From assembly GCF_003946575.1 (NCBI RefSeq), contig NZ_RHOP01000021.1, positions 1 through 47,010 of the forward strand: a DNA stretch of 47,010 nucleotides, in the 5' to 3' direction. The DNA is from Companilactobacillus jidongensis. GTDB taxonomy: Bacteria > Bacillota > Bacilli > Lactobacillales > Lactobacillaceae. Positions 1 through 8,302 of the stretch are shown piece by piece (the stretch's first letter is position 1; the number at the start of each line of letters is the position of its first letter). A program made the translations under genes and the position numbers. Under the pieces are notes generated by a model, which ran no database searches, was not told where the DNA came from, and saw only the letters and a list, made by a program, of their open reading frames with translations.

Positions 1-73
1 CTCACCAATATGTTTGATGAGATAATCATAATTCGAATTCCGCCTAAATCATAGACGGTCGGTTATTAGGTGC

Positions 74-1513
74 TTACCGTTCTTGAAGAGCCTGTTCAGA
101 TGTATATAATGCCTCCTGACTCCCAGCAAATCGCCATTGTTTAAGGAATGAACCGATACTATTGTTTTTGATTTGATCACGCAAGTCATAGATAACACTT
201 TGTTTGACAATTTCATCAATTTTCATTTTCTGGACATGTTCAATGCCCAATTGGACCATATTATTTCTAATTTGATTGATTTTGATTTTTGATTCTAAAT
301 CTTGTTCGTCAGCAGGTAGAACAAATCTAAATAGTATTGTCGGTACGAGCATACTTAGTATTATTACAGCAGATTCCACCAAGATGATGAAATTGAATAT
401 TTGAGATTTGGAGGTAATACTTGCCCCAATAACTGAGAATGCCATTGCTAAAGTTACTGATCCGTGAATCCCCCCAAATGCGAAGATTAACGCTTCTCTA
501 ATTGAAAGTTTACTAATGAGTTGACCATAAATAAATCTAGTAATTAATGAGATAACATAAACTAAAAATGCAACCCCAAGCCAACTGAATGATGAGTTAC
601 TATTATTAAATTGTTGTTTAACAATGCGAGTCAGTGTTATTCCAAGTACAACGAAAACAAAACTATTTAGTATCTCTGTCAAGAATTGACTCATTTGAAC
701 TCCAGCGTGAAATTGTTTAGGTGCTGAAAAACGGCTTCGACTAGCTTCATTATTAAAAATAAGTCCAGCACTAACTACGGCAATTATTCCTGATACTGCA
801 AGCTTTTCAGCTAGTACGTAAATGATAAATGGTGTCATTAAATATAGTAGATTTTGAGCTGTAATAGAATTATAGGAAGTGCGGACCAACAGTTGTCTAA
901 ATAACATTAATAATCCAGCAGTGATAACTCCGAAGACAATTCCACCAATGGCAGAAACAAAAAATGCGGAGATGTTTTGACTTAATGCTAGATGTCCGGT
1001 ACTATACCAGATCAATGCCGCCTGCAACAAAACGATCCCAGTTGCATCATTGAATAATGATTCCATTTTTAAAACAATATTTACGTGGGTAGGCAATGTC
1101 AGACCATCGCTGACTGATCCCATGGCCGTGGCGTCAGTAGGGGTACTAATTGAAATAATTATTAATGCCAATGAAAAGGTGATACCAGCCACTGAATGTA
1201 GGATTATTGTTCCGATAACGGCTGAAATGATTGCTAAAAAAACAGCAGTACTTAAAATGTTTTTTATTTTTCGGCGAACAAGATACGTTTTAGTTTTCTG
1301 CCCTTCAAAAAATAATAATGGAGCAATTATAAATAACATGAATATTTCATCGTTAAATGATAGAACAGCTTGGTTGGTTAAAGGAATCAGTCCGACGATA
1401 ATTCCTATAATCAGGCTAATATAGGTCCCTGATATTTTGGGTAACAGATTGGAGATAAAGCTGCTGACAGCTACAGCAATAAGCAGAACGATTGATGATT
1501 CAAAGAATCCCAT
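74..1513 (-). CDS. CPA1-family Na+/H+ antiporter
   Basis: A 479-residue polytopic membrane protein that would exchange protons for sodium or potassium at the cytoplasmic membrane. The first ~405 residues are a series of hydrophobic helices typical of the NhaP/CPA1 exchanger fold. The ion-binding motif FNDATGIV lies near residue 154, and a second family motif, FGGIHGSVTLAMAF, near residue 345. The cytoplasmic tail is about 75 residues; many Lactobacillales homologues have tails of 200 residues or more, so this looks like a short-tail variant. The 73 bases beyond the stop do not restore a longer tail in another frame. The start at 1513 is preceded on the minus strand by a GAGGAA ribosome site. 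Ion specificity cannot be read from the sequence. Confidence 0.88.
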   Translation of the reverse strand: MGFFESSIVLLIAVAVSSFISNLLPKISGTYISLIIGIIVGLIPLTNQAVLSFNDEIFMLFIIAPLLFFEGQKTKTYLVRRKIKNILSTAVFLAIISAVIGTIILHSVAGITFSLALIIISISTPTDATAMGSVSDGLTLPTHVNIVLKMESLFNDATGIVLLQAALIWYSTGHLALSQNISAFFVSAIGGIVFGVITAGLLMLFRQLLVRTSYNSITAQNLLYLMTPFIIYVLAEKLAVSGIIAVVSAGLIFNNEASRSRFSAPKQFHAGVQMSQFLTEILNSFVFVVLGITLTRIVKQQFNNSNSSFSWLGVAFLVYVISLITRFIYGQLISKLSIREALIFAFGGIHGSVTLAMAFSVIGASITSKSQIFNFIILVESAVIILSMLVPTILFRFVLPADEQDLESKIKINQIRNNMVQLGIEHVQKMKIDEIVKQSVIYDLRDQIKNNSIGSFLKQWRFAGSQEALYTSEQALQER

Positions 1514-1707
1514 GATTATTCCTCGGTATTTTGATATTTAACATTCTAAGTATAGCAATTCTCATTGAACAAGCACATGGTAGATGATATTTCGACTTAG
1601 TATTTTGGAGTCCAACTTATTACTTGTTTTTGGGATAGTTAGCAAAATGCCAACTGTCAATATTTTCAGAAAAGACTATCATAAACCTATGAATAGGGGC
1701 GACAATC

Positions 1708-4599
1708 ATGAGGTTTCAACAATTAAAACGAAATAGTAATGCTATTTTAAGAAAAAGGATGTATAAGAGTGGTAAAAACTGGGTTGTTAAGGCATCTTTG
1801 AGTTTTGCTGGCGGATTGATTTTACTTGGGGGATCACAACTGACAGTCAAGGCTGATGTTACTAATACTTCGACTGGAACTGAACAAGTACAATCGGCCG
1901 TGAGTGACAATGGTTCATCTAATCAGGCAAAGCCAATTTCAGATGGTGATGCCAATAGCAATCAGACCATTGACACAACAAATCAAAATACTAATTCAAA
2001 TAGTAATCTAAGTAGTAATTCAAGCACGCAACTAAATGTTAAAGCAAGTAATGATACTACTGATTCCAACGATGCTACGACTGTGCAGGATAAAAATGGC
2101 AGTAACACTACAAAATCTGAACAACCTGATATAAGTCCATCAGCAGAAACATACAGTCTTAATCAAGCAACACCGCAACCAGAAAGTACGCCTACAGTCA
2201 CAGACAGTGGTAATTGGGGTGTTGATTGGTCGATTACTGATGATGGTGTGTTGCATATTAATTCTGGAACGTTGAAAGATACGTCTGCTACTATTTTAGT
2301 TGAACCTTCGAATACCCAAACTTTGAGTGTCGGGCCAATTAAAGATAAAAATCCCTGGACGCAGACTCAACGTGATAAAGTTACTTCAATATCGTTTGAT
2401 GGAAAAGTGACTGCAAGTTCAGATGTGTCAGGACTTTTTTATAACTTTAATAAGGTGACCTCAATCGATAATTTGACCGACTTCGATACTTCTAACGTCA
2501 CAAATATGAGTGGGTTATTTGATTTAGATCGTTCACTAAAATCTTTAGATTTATCAAATATGGATACTCGCAAGGTTACTAGTATGTATTCTATGTTTAA
2601 TGATAATGAAGTTTTGGCATCCATTAAATTTGGAGAAAACTTCAAAGGAGATAGCCTTACAGATGCCGAAGGAATGTTTCAAGGTTGTCATTTGTTACCA
2701 AGTTTAGATTTATCTAATTTTAAAACCCCACTTTTACAGTATGTGGATGAGATGTTTTGGGGTATGTCCAGGGCAACTAACTTAGATGTGTCTGGGTTGG
2801 ATGTTTCCAAAGTCTCGGATTTCTCGGGTGTTTTTTCAAGTGTTTCAAGTTTAAAAAATATTGATTTGACGTCTTGGGATTTTTCTAGTGCAACTAATTT
2901 TAATAAAATGTTTTTGGACGATAAGGCATTGCTGAACATTGACTATCCAAAGAATTTTGATACTTCAAAAGTTACTGATTTCAATGGAATGTTCTCTGAT
3001 TGTTTAAGTATGGAAACCTTGGATTTATCCGGTTATGATATGAGTAAATTTAAGCCTTCAAGTGGTTCTAATTCAATGCTTGATGGTATGAAGAGTTTGA
3101 ATAAACTTATTTTGTCATCAAAAGACAATTTAAATTTCTCTGGTTTGTCAACTTCAGATCGTAATAAATATAATGCCGAGGGTAAGCTTGTTTCATCAAG
3201 TTCTGGGTGGAATGTTACTGATACGATTGATGGTGTGACTCCTATAGGGACAAATGTGTATGACAATGGATTGATGAATATGTACGATGCTAAGACTAAT
3301 AATGGTGGGAAGACTACATGGCAAGTTGCTTATAAAAATTATAATTATGTAAATTTTGTTTTGGAGTATGTGGCTGAGGATAACCAAGACAGTCCTGATG
3401 GGATATTATATACGTTGCCCGTAACTGGAACAATTTCTGGAAATCCGTATTATCCTCAATCATTAGTTACTTTGGGAGTAAGTAATCCTTCGTATCAAAC
3501 TGATTTCACACCTAATTCTATAACGGTTCCTGATGTTGAAGGCCAAATAGTCAAGGTGTTAATACCTGCTAAACCAATTTCTAAGCCATTCAAATTTCAA
3601 GTGATAGAAACAGATTCTGCTGGTAAAAAGATAAGTAACAATACAATTACGATACCGGTTGATGATCCAACATTCGGTAATCAAGATCCTGATAAGACTT
3701 TAGATGGTATTGCGTCTTCCAGTCGAGAGTTATTACAAGACGTGAGTTCTATAGTGATGATTGATTCTGACGGTAATTCTACATCGATGCCATTGTCAGC
3801 TGATCTTTTGAAAAGACTCTCAACATTTCCTGGTTATAAAAATGATGCCGATTTTATTGCTAAATTCTTGTTAAATGGCGTGATGAGTGATGATGGGGTG
3901 TATGATTCCTATGCTGGTCAGACTTATGTTCTGAATGCAGTATATGCACCAATCAAATCTAATACTTCTGGTGGTGGTTCTTCCAAACCTCAAATTGATC
4001 GTGAAGTAAGATCAGTTAATCAAACCATTTCAGTGCATCCAGATGAACCATCGGCACAAGTATATGATGATAATGGAATTTTGGTTGCTGATACGACGCT
4101 TCCATCATTAAGCAACTGGCATAATGATGAGGTTATGACAATTGATGGCGATACATATTACCGCGTTGCCACGAATAAGTGGATCAAGACTAATACGGCA
4201 TATGTATACAATTACAAACTTAATAATGTCCGTGTATATCGAAACATTACTAGTGATGTAGTTGATTCAAGAGGTAATATTTTACCGATCAAGTTAGCTC
4301 CATCAAGTGAATGGATGACTGATAGGTTAGTAACATTGAATGATGGTACATATTATCGAGTTGCTACTAATCAATTTGTTAGTGCTGCTAATGTTTATAT
4401 ATATGAAGATACTACTGCGACTTTGCATACGAATTTGGAAACACCACTATATGATGAGCGCGGCAATATGCTTACTAATAAATTAACAACTAACTCTGAA
4501 TTTAAAGTCGATAAAACTATCCAGATCAATGGAATTAATTATTATCGTGTAGCCACAAATGAATTTGTGAAATCAACAGATGCTATAAATCTAATTTAA
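1708..4599 (+). CDS. BspA-type leucine-rich repeat surface protein with KxYKxGKxW signal and SLAP-like repeats
   Basis: A 963-residue secreted wall protein. Residues 1-50 form a long KxYKxGKxW-type signal (RMYKSGKNW near residue 17, then a hydrophobic stretch ending VKA-D). Residues ~50-165 are a Ser/Thr/Asn/Gln-rich linker. Residues ~230-460 contain about eight DUF285/BspA-like repeats with the pattern LDLSNFDTSxVTxMxxMF. After a less recognisable beta-rich middle part, the last ~190 residues hold three ~60-residue units, each ending in a version of YYRVATNxFV. These resemble SLAP domains, which bind wall polymers non-covalently; no LPXTG sorting signal is present. The likely role is adhesion or matrix binding. 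The start follows a GGGGCG ribosome site, and a strong hairpin terminator lies just after the stop. Confidence 0.85.
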   Translation: MRFQQLKRNSNAILRKRMYKSGKNWVVKASLSFAGGLILLGGSQLTVKADVTNTSTGTEQVQSAVSDNGSSNQAKPISDGDANSNQTIDTTNQNTNSNSNLSSNSSTQLNVKASNDTTDSNDATTVQDKNGSNTTKSEQPDISPSAETYSLNQATPQPESTPTVTDSGNWGVDWSITDDGVLHINSGTLKDTSATILVEPSNTQTLSVGPIKDKNPWTQTQRDKVTSISFDGKVTASSDVSGLFYNFNKVTSIDNLTDFDTSNVTNMSGLFDLDRSLKSLDLSNMDTRKVTSMYSMFNDNEVLASIKFGENFKGDSLTDAEGMFQGCHLLPSLDLSNFKTPLLQYVDEMFWGMSRATNLDVSGLDVSKVSDFSGVFSSVSSLKNIDLTSWDFSSATNFNKMFLDDKALLNIDYPKNFDTSKVTDFNGMFSDCLSMETLDLSGYDMSKFKPSSGSNSMLDGMKSLNKLILSSKDNLNFSGLSTSDRNKYNAEGKLVSSSSGWNVTDTIDGVTPIGTNVYDNGLMNMYDAKTNNGGKTTWQVAYKNYNYVNFVLEYVAEDNQDSPDGILYTLPVTGTISGNPYYPQSLVTLGVSNPSYQTDFTPNSITVPDVEGQIVKVLIPAKPISKPFKFQVIETDSAGKKISNNTITIPVDDPTFGNQDPDKTLDGIASSSRELLQDVSSIVMIDSDGNSTSMPLSADLLKRLSTFPGYKNDADFIAKFLLNGVMSDDGVYDSYAGQTYVLNAVYAPIKSNTSGGGSSKPQIDREVRSVNQTISVHPDEPSAQVYDDNGILVADTTLPSLSNWHNDEVMTIDGDTYYRVATNKWIKTNTAYVYNYKLNNVRVYRNITSDVVDSRGNILPIKLAPSSEWMTDRLVTLNDGTYYRVATNQFVSAANVYIYEDTTATLHTNLETPLYDERGNMLTNKLTTNSEFKVDKTIQINGINYYRVATNEFVKSTDAINLI

Positions 4600-4645
4600 A
4601 AATAAAGAAGGGCCTCCCAACTAAGGGAAGTCCTTCTTTATTTTG
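4600..4645. terminator. Bidirectional terminator between the surface protein and hutU
   Basis: A 12-bp arm AAATAAAGAAGG pairs with CCTTCTTTATTT, with a further CTCCC/GGGA inner pairing. T runs occur on both strands, so it can end both convergent transcripts. Confidence 0.85.
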
Positions 4646-4675
4646 TATGACTAAATATATTTTTTTACTCGCTAT

Positions 4676-6700
4676 TTATTTGAACATTGAATCAACTGCT
4701 GCATCAACGGCATCTTGATCAGCAAGATAAGGAATTGTAATGTGATCTGTTCCAGCGTTCATCTTGTTGTATTCGATTGATGTCTCAATAGCATGTGGAT
4801 TACGTGCCCAACTACGACGAGCAACTCCACCCATTGTGTCCCAAGCAATTGATGATTTGATGATCTCATCAACTTCTTCTGAACCATCAAGTACTAGTCC
4901 GAAGCCACCATTGATAGCTTTACCGATACCAACACCGCCACCATTGTGAAGGGCAATCAGTGTCATACCACGAGCAGCATTACCGGCATAACATTGTGTA
5001 GCCATGTCAGCACAGACGTTACTACCATCTTTGATATTTGATGTTTCTCTGAATGGTGAGTCTGTTCCTGAAACGTCGTGGTGATCACGTCCAAGCATAA
5101 CTGGACCAATTTTACCGTCACGAACTAATTCATTGAACTTCAAAGCAATATTTACACGACCATAGCAGTCTTGATAAAGGATACGTGCTTGTGTACCAAC
5201 AACTAAGGCATTCTTTTCGGCGTCACGGATCCAGTTGTAGTTATCACGATCTTGATAACGTCTATTAGGGTCGATTACTTCCATAGCAGCATGATCAGTT
5301 TGGATAAGATCTTCATGTTTGCCACTTAGACATACCCAACGGAAAGGTCCATATCCGTAATCAAATAACATGGGTCCCATGATATCTTCAACGTATGATG
5401 GCCAGATGAATCCATCTTTATCATCATGTCCGTTTTTTGAAATTTCATTAACGCCTGAGTCATAGATTGACTTCATAAATGAGTTACCGTAGTCGAAGAA
5501 GTATGTTCCATCAGCAACTAATGATTTGATAACTTCGAAGTGACGTCTCAAAGTTTTATCAACTAAGCCACGGAATTTTTCTTTATCTTCAGCTAACATG
5601 GCTGTTCTCTCATCGAATGTTAATCCAACAGGACAGTAGCCACCTTCATAAACATTGTGACATGATGTTTGATCAGATAGTAGATCAACATGAACGTGAT
5701 TCTCATTGATATATTCTAGTAAGTCAACGATATTACCATGGAAGGCGATAGATGTGCTTTCGCCACGTTTCATGTAGTCTTCGGCCATGTTGACGGCTTC
5801 TTCAGGTGTTTCAGCTAATTGGCTGATCCAACCTTGGCTCTTACGAGTTTCGATTCTTGATCTATCAACTTCAGCAATAATGGCAACGGCCTTTGCGATT
5901 TCTCCAGCCTTACCTTGAGCACCACTCATTCCACCAAGTCCTGATGAAATAAATAATTTACCAGTTAGATCACCGTCATCAGGAATGCCAAGTTTTAATC
6001 TACCAGCATTAAGTAGAGTATTGAATGTCCCATGAACGATACCTTGAGGTCCGATATACATCCAACCACCGGCAGTCATTTGGCCGTAGTTAGTAACACC
6101 CATTTCTTCAGCAACTTCCCAATCATCGATATTGTCGTATTCACCGACCATTAGACCGTTTGTGATGATTACACGAGGTGCACTCTTCTTGGATTTGAAT
6201 AATCCTAGTGGATGTCCTGATTCAACAACTAATGTTTGTTCGTCAGTCATTGCTTGCAAATATTTTTTGATCAAACGATATTGCATCCAGTTGTGACAAA
6301 CTGAACCAGTTTCTCCATATGTAACTAATTCATAAGGGTAGAGAGCAACATCGAAGTTCAAGTTATTGTCGATTTGAACTTGGATAGCTTTACCGGCTGT
6401 ACAGTTTCCTTCGTATTCATCGATTGGTTTGCCATGGATTCGTTCTTTTGGATACCATCTGTATCCATAGATACGTCCACGAGTTCTTAATTCTTCTAGG
6501 AATTCTGGGATAACTACATCGTGATACTTGGGATGTACATAGCGAAGTGCATTCTTCAAAGCAAGTTCTGTTTGTTCTTTAGTTAATCGGAATCCACGGT
6601 CAGGTGCACGTCTGATACCTTCTTGGAAGACGGTTTTTTCTGGTAATTCGTCGTCCAACTTGATTGTCATTGCTGCTTCCATTTCTTTGTAATCGATCAT
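4676..6700 (-). CDS. hutU: Urocanate hydratase
   Basis: Urocanase, the second step of histidine breakdown: urocanate plus water gives 4-imidazolone-5-propionate, using tightly bound NAD+ as an electrophile. The 674 residues fit the longer urocanase form of Firmicutes. Recognisable segments are the glycine-rich GLGGMSGAQGKA (~residue 255), YIGPQGIVHGTFNTLLNAGR (~216) and the active-site region RDHHDVSGTDSPFRET (~542). The start at 6700 is fixed by AGGAGG eight bases upstream. It is transcribed divergently from hutI, and the shared 214-bp spacer carries both promoters. The convergent surface-protein gene is separated from it by a bidirectional terminator. Confidence 0.97.
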   Translation of the reverse strand: MIDYKEMEAAMTIKLDDELPEKTVFQEGIRRAPDRGFRLTKEQTELALKNALRYVHPKYHDVVIPEFLEELRTRGRIYGYRWYPKERIHGKPIDEYEGNCTAGKAIQVQIDNNLNFDVALYPYELVTYGETGSVCHNWMQYRLIKKYLQAMTDEQTLVVESGHPLGLFKSKKSAPRVIITNGLMVGEYDNIDDWEVAEEMGVTNYGQMTAGGWMYIGPQGIVHGTFNTLLNAGRLKLGIPDDGDLTGKLFISSGLGGMSGAQGKAGEIAKAVAIIAEVDRSRIETRKSQGWISQLAETPEEAVNMAEDYMKRGESTSIAFHGNIVDLLEYINENHVHVDLLSDQTSCHNVYEGGYCPVGLTFDERTAMLAEDKEKFRGLVDKTLRRHFEVIKSLVADGTYFFDYGNSFMKSIYDSGVNEISKNGHDDKDGFIWPSYVEDIMGPMLFDYGYGPFRWVCLSGKHEDLIQTDHAAMEVIDPNRRYQDRDNYNWIRDAEKNALVVGTQARILYQDCYGRVNIALKFNELVRDGKIGPVMLGRDHHDVSGTDSPFRETSNIKDGSNVCADMATQCYAGNAARGMTLIALHNGGGVGIGKAINGGFGLVLDGSEEVDEIIKSSIAWDTMGGVARRSWARNPHAIETSIEYNKMNAGTDHITIPYLADQDAVDAAVDSMFK

Positions 6701-6746
6701 TTTAATAGCCTCCTAGTATGTACTCTATTTCTGTGACTTAGACTGT

Positions 6747-6801
6747 GTCATTTAATACTGCACGTTCAGTATATTAAGAATGTGTCAATTGAGAGTCTAT
6801 A
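6747..6801 (-). promoter_or_regulatory. hutU promoter with 11-bp-phased direct repeat
   Basis: Reading the minus strand, TATAGAC (6801-6795) and AATTGAC (6790-6784) are direct repeats offset by exactly 11 bp. Seven bases later comes a possible -10, TAATAT (6776-6771), which overlaps an alternative TATACT. The pattern WWWWGAC-N4-WWWWGAC recurs at hutI and at the regulator gene. A further single AAATGAC half-site lies at 6753-6747. An inverted repeat ATACTG/CAGTAT (6755-6772) spans the -10 and presumed start. Promoter and operator roles are inferred. Confidence 0.55.
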
Positions 6802-6848
6802 CTGGGAAAAAATTATTATGACGACAAGGCATGAAACGCTTACTATTT

Positions 6849-6880
6849 TTTTGACACAAATTAGACAGCTCGTATATAGA
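6849..6880 (+). promoter_or_regulatory. hutI promoter with 11-bp-phased direct repeat
   Basis: TTTTGAC (6849-6855) and ATTAGAC (6860-6866) are direct repeats offset by 11 bp. A TTGACA -35 is embedded in the first repeat, and a -10 (TATATA at 6873 or TATAGA at 6875) follows 6-8 bases after the second. This geometry, with repeats covering the -35 on one face of the helix, is that of SARP-activated promoters. Confidence 0.6.
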
Positions 6881-6914
6881 ATTAAGGAAAGTCATAATTG
6901 ATGGAGTGTGCATA

Positions 6915-8180
6915 ATGAAAGCAGATAAGATCTTAAAGAATTTCAGTCAGATTTTTTGTCCCTCAGATATTGGTCATCCATTAAGAGGCGAAGAAATGTC
7001 TGATGCTAAGGTGATTGAGAATGGTTATATTGCAATCAAAGACGGTAAGATTCTGGCAATTGATTCTGGTGAACCAAATGCAGAATTACTAGATTCTACT
7101 ACTGAAGTAATTGATTACACTGGTAAAATGGCAACACCAGGTTTGATTGATTGCCATACACATTTGGTATACGGTGGAAGTCGTGAAAATGAATTTTCGA
7201 AGAAACTAAACGGTGTGCCATACTTGGATATTCTAGCCGCGGGTGGTGGCATTCTTAGCACAGTTAATTCAACTCGTGATGCTAGTTTTGATACATTATA
7301 TGAAAAGACATCCAAGCTTGTAGATGACATGATCATTCATGGTGTTACCACAGTAGAAGCAAAAAGTGGATATGGTTTAGATTGGGCAACAGAAAAGAAA
7401 CAATTAGAAGTAATTAAAAAAATTGACGAAAAGCACGATATGGATTTGGTTTCGACCTTCATGGCAGCTCATGCTGTTCCTCCAGAATATAAAGGTAGAT
7501 CGGACGAATTCATTGATATGATCATTAATGAAATGTTACCAAAGGTCAAGGAAGAACATTTATCAGAGTTTTGCGATATTTTCTGTGAAACAGGAGTGTT
7601 TACGGCTGAACAATCTAAGCGTTTGTTGCAAGCCGCTAAAGACCAAGGTTTCAAATTAAGGATTCATGCTGATGAAATTGATTCAGTTGGTGGTGTAGAT
7701 GTGGCTGCTGAATTAGGTTCAGTTAGTGCAGAACACTTAATGGTTATCACGGATGAAGGTATTGATAAATTGAGTAAAGCTCATGTTATTGGTAATCTAC
7801 TTCCAGGAACAACTTTCAGTTTGATGCAAGATACGTATGCACCAGCCAAGAAGATGATCGAACACGGAATGGCAATTACCCTGACAACTGACAGCAATCC
7901 AGGAAGTTGTCCAACGTCTAATTTACAATTCATTATGCAATTGGGAACATTCATGATGAAATTAACTCCGATTCAAGTTCTCAATGCAGTAACGATCAAC
8001 GCCGCGTATTCAGTTTGTCGTAACGATAGTATTGGTAGTTTCGATGAAGGAAAGAATGCTGATATTACCGTATTTGATTGCGAGAATATCGATTATCCAT
8101 TCTACTTCTTCGCTACTAATTTGGTCAGTGAAGTCTATAAGAACGGTAATCTAGTAGTTCAAGACAGGCAATTAGTATAG
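6915..8180 (+). CDS. hutI: Imidazolonepropionase
   Basis: The third histidine-degradation enzyme, hydrolysing 4-imidazolone-5-propionate to N-formimino-L-glutamate. It is a cytosolic amidohydrolase-fold metalloenzyme of 421 residues, normal for the family. Visible motifs are the metal-binding [17 protein letters not shown] (~residue 76), [13 protein letters not shown] (~180), IHADEID (~248) and the metal-ligand region LTTDSNPGS (~322). The ATG at 6915 is chosen over an upstream in-frame GTG at 6906 because GGAG lies eight bases before it. The gene is monocistronic, with its own promoter and a strong terminator 16 bases after the stop. It is divergent from hutU. Confidence 0.97.
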   Translation: MKADKILKNFSQIFCPSDIGHPLRGEEMSDAKVIENGYIAIKDGKILAIDSGEPNAELLDSTTEVIDYTGKMATPGLIDCHTHLVYGGSRENEFSKKLNGVPYLDILAAGGGILSTVNSTRDASFDTLYEKTSKLVDDMIIHGVTTVEAKSGYGLDWATEKKQLEVIKKIDEKHDMDLVSTFMAAHAVPPEYKGRSDEFIDMIINEMLPKVKEEHLSEFCDIFCETGVFTAEQSKRLLQAAKDQGFKLRIHADEIDSVGGVDVAAELGSVSAEHLMVITDEGIDKLSKAHVIGNLLPGTTFSLMQDTYAPAKKMIEHGMAITLTTDSNPGSCPTSNLQFIMQLGTFMMKLTPIQVLNAVTINAAYSVCRNDSIGSFDEGKNADITVFDCENIDYPFYFFATNLVSEVYKNGNLVVQDRQLV

Positions 8181-8195
8181 TTAAAAATCCTATAT

Positions 8196-8232
8196 ATCAG
8201 CTTTCAAATAATGATTGAGAGCTGATTTTTTT
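8196..8232 (+). terminator. hutI terminator
   Basis: ATCAGCTTTCAA pairs fully (one G-U) with TTGAGAGCTGAT and is followed by seven T. It separates hutI from the downstream regulator, implying that the regulator has its own promoter. Confidence 0.9.
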
Positions 8233-8245
8233 GTTACCGGTTTCA
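8232..8245 (+). promoter_or_regulatory. cre-like CcpA box upstream of the hut regulator
   Basis: TGTTACCGGTTTCA. Its reverse complement fits TGNAANCGNWNNCA without mismatch. It lies 12 bases upstream of the phased direct repeats of the regulator promoter. Carbon-catabolite control is inferred from the match alone. Confidence 0.5.
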
Positions 8246-8257
8246 CAAAATTGTGTC

Positions 8258-8287
8258 TTTTGACATTTTTTTGACGTATAGTAATTG
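8258..8287 (+). promoter_or_regulatory. Regulator promoter with 11-bp-phased direct repeat
   Basis: TTTTGAC (8258-8264) and TTTTGAC (8269-8275) are identical repeats offset by 11 bp. They are followed by possible -10 elements TATAGT (8277) or TAATTG (8282). The copy at the regulator's own gene suggests autoregulation. The -10 lies very close to the ribosome site, so the mRNA leader would be short. Confidence 0.5.
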
Positions 8288-8302
8288 TGGGGTGAGCATA
8301 AT

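Noticed and set aside
1-73. Continuation of the antiporter tail in another frame
   Set aside because: All three minus-strand frames meet stops quickly and none resembles an exchanger tail.
1050-1424. 124-codon plus-strand ORF
   Set aside because: It lies antisense to the antiporter gene, has no ribosome site and resembles no protein; the opposite strand encodes a clear exchanger.
6832-6844. cre box upstream of hutI
   Set aside because: Only the right half (AAACGCTTACT) fits; the left TG is one base out of register, so it is not listed as a feature.
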